NCBI GenBank assembly: GCA_037042915.1
Contig: CM073193.1
Coordinates: 4,092,001 to 4,156,000, forward strand
Origin: Auricularia sp. M13
Lineage: Eukaryota > Basidiomycota > Agaricomycetes > Auriculariales > Auriculariaceae
Length of the DNA: 64,000 bases
Reading direction: 5' to 3'
Shown here: piece by piece, positions 1 to 10,020 of the stretch
Layout: the number at the start of each line of letters is the position of its first letter
Position numbering within the stretch: position 1 is the stretch's first letter
Position numbers and translations under genes: made by a program
The notes under the pieces: model-generated
Databases searched by the model: none
What the model saw: only the letters and a program-made list of their open reading frames with translations
Told to the model about the DNA's origin: nothing

Positions 1-851
1 CCCAACCAGTTTGACCTTGAACAGTGCTTAGGAGTCTTACCAGGGCCCGGTTGTTAACGCACCAGCCTGTTAGATACGCCAGAAAGGGTCCCCACCCGGG
101 AGGCGCCTGCTGTCGGTAAACAACTGAGGACAGAAATGCCGTGAGTGTGGACTCACGAGTACTCCCACTGTGTAATATACTTTGCAACAAAGACCGTGAG
201 AGACGTGTAGTGATACTGGGAAAAGACTCACAACCGCCGCTTGTGGGCATTGAACTTGCGAGTTCTGCCATTGAGGCAGCAACACATTGTATGCCAGTAC
301 ACGCCTTGGGACAGCTCTACTTTCAGAGATAAATTAAAGAGACAGGGATAAGCGTACAATTATCCATCCCCTGCGACAAGTCAACATTCGTTACTGGGGT
401 TTCAAGTCTCTCACCATGTCAACCCAGCGGTGCCAGAATCTTGTGCAGATCGTTTGCGTCAGCGCGGCGCTTTCTCCGTGAAAAGTGCTCTCGTACACCC
501 CAAACTGACTGGGGAAACACGGCCGTGAGTTAGCGCCGTGGAGAGTGGGAGAGTCAATGGACACGTTAAGACCCACACGTTAAAGTCGCTGCAATGCTCG
601 GGAGGATGCCCAGCACGGAGAACGACACGCTGAAAGTAGAGAATAACGATAATTCCCTGCGGCGCAATGAGATAAATATGCTGTTGACAGCAGGAGGACG
701 AACCTCTTGAACTCTTGCTCGTATCCGCACGCACGCAGCGCCGCCTCGTCCGTCGCGTCAACGGAACCAATTCAGCCGATTCACTGGCAGTTATGTTCTT
801 TCCAGGCCATTTCTCGCAGGACGAGTCCGCTGTCCATGCTCGCGCGCTCAT
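1..851 (-). CDS. Amino-acid permease (APC superfamily), 5' part, cut by the window edge
   Basis: This is the N-terminal part of an amino-acid/choline/GABA-type permease, a plasma-membrane transporter of the APC superfamily. The acidic N-terminus DATDEAALRACGYEQEFKR is followed, across a 47-nt intron, by FSVSFSVLGILPSIAATL, the usual first membrane helix. Further exons read GWII, then AASMAELASSMPTSGG, then QAPPGWGPFLAYLTGW, all hallmark segments of fungal permeases in the right order. The gene runs off the left edge, so most helices are missing here. No start codon lies in frame with the first conserved block: two stops precede it. The frame that opens with ATG at 851 (MSARAW...) joins it only if one base is missing near 763-766. 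One exon around 390-500 could not be matched to the family. Family membership is sure; whether the gene is broken or the sequence has an error is open. Confidence 0.75.
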
Positions 852-1358
852 GATGGTGGAGAGGACAAGGAATGAGACGCGGCGCCTGGGCAGGTGCCGT
901 CGTATCCTGAGACCACAAGCATGACGTTTCTAATCCGGCATGACGGGCGTGTCCGCAAGATAAGCCAGTTGTATCCGTCCAGCCGTGTCTGGGGCATTGC
1001 ATGTGTAGGTACAACGCGGGGAGCCGGCCTCAGGGATACTAAAGCTCCCACACAACTGCCCTTTACGATGATGCATGAGACATTTCAGGAACAAAGAATG
1101 ATCCTCTCATCTTGGATAACGGGGCCAGTAAGATACATGCGAAGCTCGCAATATAAGCTGCGTTTGATACGGTGCCGGATATCCACTTGGATCGCAGAGC
1201 AAGGCGTCTCTTCCATTCCCAGACCGGGCTGCGCCGTGGCAAGCGCTGAGACCGACTCGAAAACGCAATTGCGCGTGTGCAGGGGACCATTGGGCTCTGG
1301 CGGTGGCGCAGGATACACCAACCTCGCGCCACAGGGAGCGTGGAACCGTGCCCGGGAT
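852..1358. other. Intergenic stretch, nothing recognised
   Basis: This lies between the permease start and a possible small gene. Open frames exist on both strands (one of 180 codons on the plus strand at 894-1436) but none shows a recognisable domain or splice pattern. Confidence 0.3.
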
Positions 1359-1646
1359 TCACGCAAAGTCGAGCGTAGCCGGAGGCGGCCGCTCTCCGCT
1401 TCCGCGTCCGAGCTTCGCACGCAGTCAGCCCCATAAAACAGGTCTCCCACCCCGATAAAGACGCACCATAGGCAGCCAACACCCAATAGAGCTATTCATG
1501 GCGCAGTACACCGCGCAGGAAACGAGGAACACGCTCGCGAGCCCTAACAGTGCGACGCCGCGCCAGGTTTGGTGTAGCTGCTCAGAGTCCTCGACGTCCA
1601 GGTCTCCGTGCTCGACGTCATCAGCGCGGGATTTGGCGTCCCCCAT
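1359..1646 (-). CDS. Possible small single-pass membrane protein
   Basis: An ATG at 1646 opens an acidic N-terminus (MGDAKSRADDVEHGDLDVED) followed by one hydrophobic segment, GVALLGLASVFLVSCAVYCAM. A good donor (GTGCGT) lies after ...GCWLPM, and splicing to an AG about 50 nt on gives a short tail ending at a TGA at 1359-1361, about 84 residues in all. I recognise no family. The acidic start plus a membrane segment looks protein-like, but the model rests on composition alone. It lies head-to-tail upstream of the permease on the same strand and could also be spurious. Confidence 0.25.
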
Positions 1647-2113
1647 GCGGGCGTGGATGGAGAGTATATCTCAGCCGGCCCAGCTCAAAACTGCTGGACC
1701 GTTTATAAGTCATTGACGAGATAGGCCCGGGCCAGCAGAGACAGAAGAAGCGTGGGATATTTGCAGTGTCCCAGTGACAGCCTGAACGAGTGAGCCAATT
1801 CTCCGAGCACATTGTACAGGAGCCGTTACCCCGGGCGACGCAGCAGAATCTGAACGTGGCGGCGCAAGGAAACTCGAGCAGGCCTGGCCAGGTGTCGCCA
1901 GCACGCAGAAGAGAGAAGAGGAGGAGCGAAGCGGATGCATTGCACGAGCGGTGGTTGCGTAGACATTCTAAGAATGCAGAAAATGCGAGTGTAGGTACGT
2001 GTAGGAGTGTGTCTAGATGTATCCCGGTTGAACATTACAGTGCGCCGCCGCAGCCTAGCGCCATGGCGGGCAGAAGCATAGCATACTTTCATGCTGGAGG
2101 CATCACCCAAGCC
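1647..2113. other. Intergenic stretch, nothing recognised
   Basis: About 470 bp between the 3' end of GGC1 and the possible small membrane gene. I see no coding signal or repeat. Confidence 0.3.
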
Positions 2114-3313
2114 TTAGACGTACTTGGAGAACCAAGGGATGAGCGACTGCGCCAGCGTGTAGCTGAACACAATCTTCGGGCCGACGACGAGGATCTATGC
2201 GGATTTCAGTCAGAGGCTGCCACAGCGACCGAGCGGAACAGACCTTGGGCGTCAAGCCCTTGAAGAACGCCGTGGGGCCCTCGTTCTTGACCAGGTCCTT
2301 GAGAACCGTCACGCCCGATGTTTTCTGCTCAAAGTTGGCATTTTGGATGCGCGTCTTGATCGTGTCGAGCGGCGCGGCGATCGTAATGGACGCGACGGCG
2401 CCGGCCACGGACGCGACGAAGTTCTGGCCCCATGTCGCCTGCGAGTAGTCCGTGATCCCGAACAAAACGTCCTTCGTCCACGCCGACGCGCCGAACAGCT
2501 ATGCAGGGTACATATCAGCACCGGGAAAAGACGCGTGAGAGTCGGAGGGAGAGATAACGCACCGCAAAAGACCCCGGCGCGTTGCGCGCCATCGTCCAGC
2601 CCCAGCCGCGGTACAGGTTCGTGCCCTCCTCCGCGAATATGCGGAAGACGCCGCGGCCGCGGAACGCCTCGGGGTTCACCTGCCGCTTGATCTTGAGCAC
2701 GTCGAGCGGGAGCAGGACGACCTCGCCGATGCCCGTCAGGCTGCCGATGAGACGCGTGTGTGAGCGTGCGCGTCGGCCGAAGGAAAGTGCAGTCAGGGTG
2801 CGCACCTGCCCGCGGTGGCCTGGATCATCAGCTTGCCCTTGCGCTCGCCGAAGGTGTTGGTGAACGAGGACTTGTAGTTGGACGAGATGACATCCGTGAA
2901 GTACGGCTGGCCGCCGAACTTGTAGATGCGCTGCGCTACCTTGTACCCCGCCGCGTACCCCAGCCCCGGAAACAGCGAGAGCAGCCGCGTATGCAGCGGC
3001 GCCGTCGCGTAGTCGCGGAAGATAATCGACGAGAGGGTCGAGAGCGAGACCTGCAAGCGACGCGCAAAGCGGGCCAGGTCAGCCAAAAACTGCTATCCGC
3101 CGGTCGCGGCACTACGTACCTTGTTTTTGTTGCTCATAAGCCGCTTTGTGATCGTGTCGACGGGATGGAAGACAAGCAGCTCAGCGACGCCTGGCAGCAG
3201 AGGCTTAGCAGGACTATATGCACGCTTGGGGATTGGGCCGCACCAGACGCGCCGGAGCCGAGCACGCGCGCCGTGCCCGAGTCCTTTCCCTTAACGACAA
3301 GTGCGGGTGCCAT
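2114..3313 (-). CDS. GGC1: Mitochondrial GTP/GDP carrier
   Basis: This is a six-helix mitochondrial carrier of the inner membrane that exchanges GTP for GDP and is linked to mitochondrial iron homeostasis in yeast (YHM1/GGC1). The ATG at 3313 starts MAPALVVKGKDSGTARVLGS. Splicing over five short introns gives all three carrier signatures in order: HPVDTITKR, LPLDVLKIKR and APLDTIKTR. The segments LFPGLGYAAGYKVAQRIYK, NLYRGWGWTMARNAPGSF and FFKGLTPKILVVGPKIVFSY are diagnostic of GGC1 rather than of carriers in general. The protein ends ...LIPWFSKYV. Length and architecture are complete. It is divergent from RPB11, with 289 bp between start codons and a TATAATATA-like run just upstream of the GGC1 start. 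Confidence 0.93.
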
Positions 3314-3602
3314 CTGCGGTCTATAATATACGGGCGGGGGCTCGGAGGGAGGACGAAGGGTGAACGCGAGCGAGTCGGAGCGGGAAAAATTTGCTCGCGC
3401 TTCGTCTCAAGCCACGACCATCCTGTCGCAGTAAGTCGCACCGTCCCCTTCTGCCTCTCTGTGATGAGACTCCATATTCATATCTGTCAATCCTCTGACT
3501 ACCCTCTGGAGACTCCATTATCTACATGTCAACTTCTGATCCCTTCAGCCCGTGTCCCGCATCTGCTCGACTCAGCGCTGACTTGATTTTTTCCTCCAGG
3601 AC

Positions 3603-4203
3603 ATGAACGCGCCGAACCGGTTTGAGCTGTTCATTCTTCAGGACGGCGAGAAGCCGTAAGCGACGCGTTTTTGGTCTGCCCAGCGGCCCCGGTGCTCATT
3701 GTCAACCTGTACATAGTCTTGAAATCATCCCGGACACCAAGATCCCCAATGCCGCGGCGATTAAGATCGTCAAGCAAGACCACACCATGGCCAACATGAT
3801 TCGCGCGTGAGTCCCGAGCACAGCGAGCGAGCAATGGGTGGGAGACTGAGCCCGTCTGCGTGCAGCCAGCTCCTGGCAATGCCCGGCGTCCTTTTCGCGG
3901 GCTACAAAGTCCCGCACCCGCTCGAGCCGTACTTCATCCTCAAGGTCCAGACGGATGGCACGCGCACGCCGTCGGAAGTGGTGCAAGCAGCTTGCCAGGA
4001 GCTCATCCAGACCCTCAAGTGCGTCCGCTCTGTTTCGTCCATCCGCTTCTTGTCTCACGTTGCCTAGTGTCCTCAAGGAGCGCTTCCGCCAAGAGTTCAC
4101 GCGCAAGGAGATGGACACCATGGACGAGACCACATACGCTCCGCCGCCGCAAGTTCCGCAGATTGGCAGTGGATGGGGCACCGGCGACTACACCGACTTT
4201 TAG
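3603..4203 (+). CDS. RPB11: RNA polymerase II subunit RPB11
   Basis: This is the small alpha-like subunit that dimerises with RPB3 in the core of RNA polymerase II. It starts MNAPNRFELFILQDGEK, the family's usual start, and continues over an intron with EIIPDTKIPNAAAIKIVKQ, DHTMANMIRAQLL, then VLFAGYKVPHPLEPYFILK. The last exon holds LKERFRQEF and an extended tail ending GWGTGDYTDF. Three introns (donors GTAAGC, GTGAGT, GTGCGT) splice cleanly in frame. The C-terminal extension beyond the alpha-like fold is longer than in yeast. It is divergent from GGC1. Confidence 0.95.
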
Positions 4204-4316
4204 AGGGCAACAAGGCTACACATGTATTTTATCCTGCTTGTGCAACAGTAACAGAGTCGTGTAACAGTAGTACATATTGACGTTGAGATCGAGAGCCTTC
4301 AGTGAAATGAGTGAAC

Positions 4317-5639
4317 CTAGCGGCGCGACGACCGTTCGCGATCCCGGTCTCGCGACCTGTCGTATTCCCGGTCATCCCGTCGTCTTCGGTCCCGGTCATA
4401 GTCGTCCTTCTCGCTCTTCCGTACACGATCATCGTCCCGACCGCGGTCGCGGCGGTCGTCGTAATCTCTTTTACTGTCTCTGCGACGGTCGCGGTCACGA
4501 TCGCGCCGACTGTCACTGTCAGTCCCGTCATCGCGTTTCCTGGAGTGAGGCGAAGGCGACCTGCGAGATGTCGCACGCGTCGGCGAGGAAGAACGGGAGG
4601 CGACTCTGGAACTCGAAGTCGAACCAGACTCACGCTGCAAGGCACGCACTCGCGTCAGCGTCTCGCGTCGAGCGGCTGGCACACCGCCGCAGCGTACCTC
4701 TTTCTTGACGAGCGGCATGTACTTCATGTCCGGCTTTCCCTTGCGCACTTTGACACCCGGCTTGGTTGGGATGTCTTCGGGCGCGCGCTCTTTGGCGCCA
4801 ATACCTAACAACGAGGGCCGCTGCTGAGGCAGGTACGGTTGGACATTGTTCGCGGAGTTGGCGGACCAGCCCATGCCGCGGAGCATGGCGGCGCCGAACT
4901 GCTCGATGGGCACACGCTCGTAGTCATCGAGCGACGCGACATCCGGCCGTGTCTCGACGTCGATTCTGTAGGCCTCGGTCTCGTTCTGGGGCGTGCGCGA
5001 GAGCATCCAGTCGTTTCCAGAGCTGGCAATGGCGCCGATGGTAGGCCGCTCTTCGGTCCCGTCGGACGTGAGCGACTCTATGAGCAGTCTACGTGCGCGA
5101 GCATCCTCATCCTCGTCTTCAGCTGGGGCAATGACAGCTTCATCTTGCTGCTCCTGGGGCGAAGACGGCGGAGGCAGCGCTACGTCGCGTGGTTCGCGCT
5201 TGATGAGGCCCGCCCGGACGGGCCCGCCGTTGAGCGTGTCGCGCGTGGCAGCGGTGCTCGGGGACGCCGGAGCGCCCGTCTGCTCGCGCATGACCTTGCG
5301 CGCATTGGCGACGGCGCGCCAGTCGCGGTTCGGCAGCGGCGCGATGACGAGCGGCGCATCCTTCTTCGTGCGGCTGCAGCGCACAGCCTGGGTGAGTTGC
5401 CGACGCTGCCCAAAGAGAAAACAAGCCGGTACGCACCGCCGTTCGGCCTCGCGCTGGTCAAAGGTGTCGACGAGCTCGCGGCGGTCCGAGTCAGAGTCGC
5501 CGTCCGAGTCCGAGTCGTGCCCCGAAAAGGCGCGCTTGAGGCTGCTGCCGTTCGCGCGCGCCGGCACTGCGGGCTTGCGGAACGACGAGTCCGAGTCCGA
5601 GGCGCTGCGCGACGGGGGAGGACGGATTCTGAGCGACAT
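4317..5639 (-). CDS. SPP2: Spliceosome G-patch protein, SPP2/GPKOW type
   Basis: The G-patch segment VPIEQFGAAMLRGMGW is the motif by which Spp2 activates the DEAH helicase Prp2 before the first splicing step. Around it are an acidic, serine-rich N-terminus (MSLRIRPPPSRSASDSDSS), a middle part with DWRAVANARKVMREQTG, the block NVQPYLPQQRPSLLGIGAKE, and KPGVKVRKGKPDMKYMPLVK. The C-terminal 130 residues are an Arg/Asp/Ser tail (RD and RDRD runs). The frame is open for 440 codons, but two inserts look like introns whose lengths are multiples of three and which hold no stop: 63 nt after ...MPLVKKE (donor GTACGC, acceptor TTGCAG) and about 45 nt near 5380-5430. The expressed protein may therefore be shorter than the open frame. 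Confidence 0.82.
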   Translation of the reverse strand: MSLRIRPPPSRSASDSDSSFRKPAVPARANGSSLKRAFSGHDSDSDGDSDSDRRELVDTFDQREAERRCVPACFLFGQRRQLTQAVRCSRTKKDAPLVIAPLPNRDWRAVANARKVMREQTGAPASPSTAATRDTLNGGPVRAGLIKREPRDVALPPPSSPQEQQDEAVIAPAEDEDEDARARRLLIESLTSDGTEERPTIGAIASSGNDWMLSRTPQNETEAYRIDVETRPDVASLDDYERVPIEQFGAAMLRGMGWSANSANNVQPYLPQQRPSLLGIGAKERAPEDIPTKPGVKVRKGKPDMKYMPLVKKEVRCGGVPAARRETLTRVRALQRESGSTSSSRVASRSSSPTRATSRRSPSPHSRKRDDGTDSDSRRDRDRDRRRDSKRDYDDRRDRGRDDDRVRKSEKDDYDRDRRRRDDREYDRSRDRDRERSSRR

Positions 5640-6045
5640 CGTAGCCGTTCACGAACAACCTGCGGAGCCTGTGCCGCAAACTTCCGGCGGCACCGTCGTG
5701 ACTTTCGACTCGCCACAGCAGTGATCATGAGCAAGGACGATTGCGCTGTCACTACATACGGAATGCGTATATAACTGCCTCAGAGTCTGAATATGATAGA
5801 TGAGAATTTATATACACTCATGTGCAAGCTACGGCACACAAGTTGGTGCCAAATACAATCTCGCAAAGACACACCCCGGGATATCTGCCCGCCTGGCCCC
5901 TTCGTTCTGCTGTGCAGCCCAGCACGCACGGGCCGTCAGGGATTTCAGAGCGAGCGCCACAGACCGGCGGGAAGAGCCGCGTCCTCTCTTCGGTCCTCTT
6001 CCCCGTCCCACACAGCGTCGCTATCCCGTCCGTACCGTTGCAGCC
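5640..6045. promoter_or_regulatory. Divergent intergenic region between SPP2 and CNB1
   Basis: 406 bp between the two start codons. It must hold both promoters. I saw no clear TATA box or repeated motif beyond a pyrimidine-rich part next to CNB1. Confidence 0.4.
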
Positions 6046-7100
6046 ATGGGACAGACACGTGCGCACCCGTCTCTTATGCTGCGCCCATTACCCGACGCTT
6101 GACCCGTCTTGCCGCCCTGCTCCACCGTGACGTGCATCCAATCCGCATGGACGCGCTGCAGAATCCCAATTTATGGAGGACATGGAGAAAAAGTCCAACT
6201 GTGCGCCCGTCCCAGCGCACGCTCTTCCGCGCAATGCTGACCTTGTGCAGTCACGGCGAAGGAGTTGGAACGGCTCAAGAAGCGGTTCATGAAGCTCGAC
6301 TCGTGCGTGCCCGCCCGTGCCCTCTGTCGCGCCCGAATCACGCACCGACGCCCGCACGCAGGGATGCATCAGGCTCCATAGACCGGGATGAGTTTCTCCA
6401 GATCCCGCAGATCGCCAACAACCCGCTCGCGTCGCGCATGATCGCTATCTTCGACGACGAGTGCGTCCTCTTCTCCTCCAACGCGGAGGCCCCAACCTGA
6501 CTCATCCGGCGGCGCAGCGGCGGAGGCACTGTCGACTTCCAGGAGTTCGTAGCGGGCCTTAGCGCGTTCAGCGGGCGGGGCGGACGCGAAGCCAAATTGC
6601 GATGTGCGTCCTTGTCAATTTGCCCGCGCTCCGCTTGCATGCCTGACCGTGTGCACCAGTTGCGTTCAAGGTATACGACATGGACCGCGACGGCTTCATC
6701 TCGAACGGCGAGCTCTTCCTCGTCCTGAAGATGATGGTGGGCAACAACCTGAAGGTCGGTCCCCTGCACCGCCGGAGCGCCCGCTGCGCATTTCCGTCCG
6801 CTGGCGCGCGCATCGGGCTGACATTCCCGCCTAGGACCAAGCATTGCAGCAAATCGTCGACAAGACAATATTGGAAGCGGACAAGGACGGGTACGCACTA
6901 CGCCCTCGAGCACCGCGAGTTCCGGGGAGCTGACGCACCGCATCTCGTCCAGGGACGGCAAGCTGAGCTTTGAGGAGTTCGCGCAGATGGTGTCCAATAC
7001 GGTGCGTCGATCCCCGGGCCTTTTGTACTGCGCTGACACGCCGCCGCCGCCGCTCCTGCAGGACATCATCAAGCAGATGACGCTCGAGGAGCTGTTCTGA
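6046..7100 (+). CDS. CNB1: Calcineurin regulatory subunit B
   Basis: This is the calcium-binding regulatory subunit of the phosphatase calcineurin, which couples calcium signals to stress responses in fungi. A 13-nt first exon (ATG at 6046) gives MGQTQ after splicing, keeping the N-terminal glycine for myristoylation. Then come EDMEKKSN and [13 protein letters not shown]. Four EF-hands follow: [36 protein letters not shown] and [12 protein letters not shown]. The segments [13 protein letters not shown] and [11 protein letters not shown] are near-invariant in the family. The protein ends [10 protein letters not shown]. Seven short introns split nearly every functional block, including two within EF-hand loops. 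No frame problem was found. Confidence 0.95.
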
Positions 7101-8730
7101 CGCGGCCCCGGCGTCGCTCTAGGACCGTCTCGTGTCTTTTCTGCCCGTAGTTACGCCCTGACGCCCGCCCGCCCATTCTCACGCCCCGCTGCCCCCGCCG
7201 TCCACGCTTGCACGTACTGTACAACGCCGCCGCTGCTCTCTGTTGTTTGGTTTCCGTCTCGTGTCTTTTACCCGTTTCTTTCGCTCCAGGCTCTCCAGTT
7301 ATCTGACCGTCACTGACTGAATGGCGAAGGGGCTGGACTCGGAGGTTTGGTACATAATGAGCGACGACGGTGCATGCGGAGCAGACTCGCAGGGTCGCAG
7401 CAAGATTGCGCGCAAGCTTTCCCCGAGACGACCAAACTAAACAAGCTGCTCTGCGCATTGCGTACTTGCACCGCTTAAAGATTTCCATAGAGATGTGCAC
7501 CGAAAACACTGGAAGATGGGGGTTCTCTCTGCTCAGAGTCGCGAACGTCAAACGTATTCGGCATGCCACCGCGCTGGCACCGATGCGCACCCTCATCGCA
7601 GCGATGCATCTCAGCGGTTCGACCGCCGACCGATCGAGCAAGCAAGCAAGGCTGGACAGTGGACAGCACGGCCCGGCGTGCGCTGTCGCCAGTCCATACA
7701 CGGCGCAGGCTGTCACTCAACTGGGACTGAAAGGGGGTTCCTGTGGCGACCTTGCCCTGTAAGTCACAGCTAATATGCTTCTGGAAAGGGAACCCCGCGT
7801 CGCAAGTCAGTGAAGCTCTCCTTTGGTATGTATACACAGTGAGTGCCCGGGCCGGGCATGGTGGGCGTTGCTTCGCGATTGAGATGGGAGATGATGGGAG
7901 TCGGATGAGGCGCCGCTGCGCCCAGCCCTGGGACACTGGACCCAGAGCTTCCCATCTTCCAATCACGCGCCAAACTCTGACTCTGAGGGTCGAGGGGCGC
8001 GGGACCTCGAGTCGAGCCTGACTGTGCTGCAATGCAAGCTTGAAGTTGGCGTTGCCGGACCGCGCCCATACGTCAGGCTGCGCTTCCCGCCACGTCTGCT
8101 GCATTATCCCAATCGGTGCCACACACGGACAGTGCACCCCTCAGCAGTCTGTACATAACGTCCAGCGCCGAGGCGCTCCGAGTCGAGGCAAGGCAGTGCA
8201 TCGGGCACAGACTTGCGGTCGCTGGAGCCCCTTCAGGCTTCACTCTCGCGGGACCGAACGTCTCAGGCGAAACAAGATTGGAGATGGGAGATGCGAGGTT
8301 TGCAGTGAGGCGCAGATCGGCAGCAGTGCATCTCACACTGCCGCAGGCTGGCATTTCCGAGTGCAGCCAGTGGGCGCACGCCTACGCGTTCTATGTATGG
8401 AGCGAGGGAGGTATCTCGACAGACAGTCCGCGAGGGGAATCAAACTGGTACAGTATAGGCAGGGGACCGGGGAAAGATAGCAGGGCAGGGGCAGGGCATA
8501 TGGGATTTTATGTAACGGGCGCCGGCGAACGAAAGAAAGGGGGAGTGAGTGGGCAATGGGCGAAACAGCAAATAGGTGGCGAGGGATTACGAGAGGAGCA
8601 CGAGGAAAGTGGTCGTACAGATAGCGAGCAGGCGGAGGGAGCATCTATGAGTACAGACTGGGGAGCGGCGAGTAGAGCAGATTTGTAGTAAAAGAAAAAG
8701 AAAAAGTTTTATACGACGAAGGGAGGGCGC
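7101..8730. other. Gene-free 1.6-kb stretch
   Basis: This is the longest stretch without a convincing gene in an otherwise tightly packed window. Overlapping open frames of about 130-220 codons occur on both strands but lack domains, hydrophobic patterning or consistent splice sites. The part at 8480-8690 is purine-rich (GGGAG and GAGGA runs). It may hold long untranslated regions, a non-coding RNA or decayed sequence. Confidence 0.4.
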
Positions 8731-9294
8731 TCAGAAGGGCGCTGCGATGTTGACGGGCTGGCGCTGGGCGCGCGAGTCGAAGAACGGCGCGGGCTGGACC
8801 GGCGAGGACGGCGGCGGGACGGGCTCGGCCGGGAGCCCAGACGGCGGCATAATGTGCAGATTGTGCGCAGCCGAGGCCGCGGCAGCGAACGGGTGCTCCG
8901 CCGGATGCATGCGCTGGGGCGAGTTGGGCGGGGCGAACTGCGCCAGCGGCTGCGACTGCGTCTGCGGCTCGTCGCAGTCCATGTCCATCGCGACGTCCAG
9001 CGACGCCAGGCTTGTGCATCTCTTGCGCGGCTCGTCGGCCTGTGATTGCGCCTGTGGCTGCTGCTGCTGCTGCTGGTGGAAGGAGGCGGTGGCAGCGGAC
9101 TGCGAGTACAGCAGCTGCGCGAGCTGGTCCTGCAGAGAGGGCGAAGGGTGCTAAGCGGGTGGCACGGCAGAGACGTAAGAGGCCGGGCTCACCCTTATGG
9201 TCGCAATGTCGATGTGCTGCTGGCCGATGTGGTTCGAGGCAAAGGCCTTGACGAGGTCGTCGATGTCGAGCTGGGCAGCGGCCATGGCAGTCAT
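8731..9294 (-). CDS. Small Gln/Pro/Ala-rich protein, unrecognised
   Basis: The start ATG at 9294 gives MTAMAAAQLDIDDLVKAFAS, then HIGQQHIDIATIR, a 63-nt intron (donor GTGAGC, acceptor CTGCAG) and DQLAQLLYSQ. The spliced N-terminal 45 residues look helical and conserved in style. The remaining 100 residues are low complexity: a polyglutamine run near 9060, an alanine-rich part and a proline-rich end finishing QPVNIAAPF. I do not recognise the family. The cut of exon and intron is convincing, so I think it is a real gene. A small regulatory or adaptor protein is possible, but that is a guess. Confidence 0.6.
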
Positions 9295-10020
9295 GGGGAA
9301 AGGAGAGTGGGCAAGCGAGAGGCGGTGGGCGAGAGCAAAGAGTAATGAGCGTATAAAGCCAAACAGCCGCTCTCGCTTGTGTCCGCCTTCCCGGCCCGAC
9401 GCTGCTTTCATCGCGGCTTCTCTTTTGCGCCTGCCACCGGTGCCCATCACAACGGCAGCCGCTCGCCGCAGCCCATGACGCTCAGCGTCTGCAGCACAGG
9501 TCTGGCTCTGCCTGCCGCGCTGCAGAGCGAGCCCCTGCTCATTGAATGTGGAATCTGGCTAGCCCATAGATAAGAACTTGGAGAAGAACGAGCGTCGCAA
9601 CAGCACCGGTATTTCCGGCCCGGCTGCGTTTGGGCTTGCGCACGGGCCGGACTCAGTGACAATGGTAGAAATTTGAGCTGAGATATGCTTCATGTTGGAC
9701 GAGCTGACAGACGTTGACTGTCCTATTCGAGGGGTCCTTGGCAATAGCCACACATTCACTACCCAACCGCGGAACCGGCTACAGTAATACCATGCTCAGG
9801 AGCACAGGGGGACTCTAGAAGATGCTTCCATGGGGTGAGATTTGAGTTTGGCGATGTTTCCGTGCATTTGGTGCACAAAAACGTCCGATCATGTTCGCGC
9901 GCACGGGCCATGCAGCTGAGTCCCAAAAGTAGCCGGATCTTGGCTTTTGCCGATTCCTCAGCTTAAAACTCCACGCTTTGAAGCTCCGACGCACATCTCC
10001 CAACCGCACACGCATCCTCC
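9295..10020. promoter_or_regulatory. Divergent intergenic region upstream of RNR2
   Basis: 726 bp between the small orphan and RNR2. The part just upstream of the RNR2 start is A/C-rich. I found no ACGCGT box here, in contrast to the introns of the gene itself. Confidence 0.4.

Noticed and set aside
894-1436. A 180-codon plus-strand open frame
   Set aside because: It has no domain, membrane segment or splice pattern, a composition like shuffled GC-rich DNA, and runs opposite a better small model.
4839-5774. Long open frames (311 and 243 codons) on the plus strand opposite SPP2
   Set aside because: They mirror the Arg/Asp/Ser-rich coding strand; the minus strand holds the conserved G-patch, so these are shadows.
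7475-8688. Open frames of 190 and 220 codons in the gene-free stretch
   Set aside because: The two overlap on opposite strands, neither has recognisable text, and several have no ATG at the open start.
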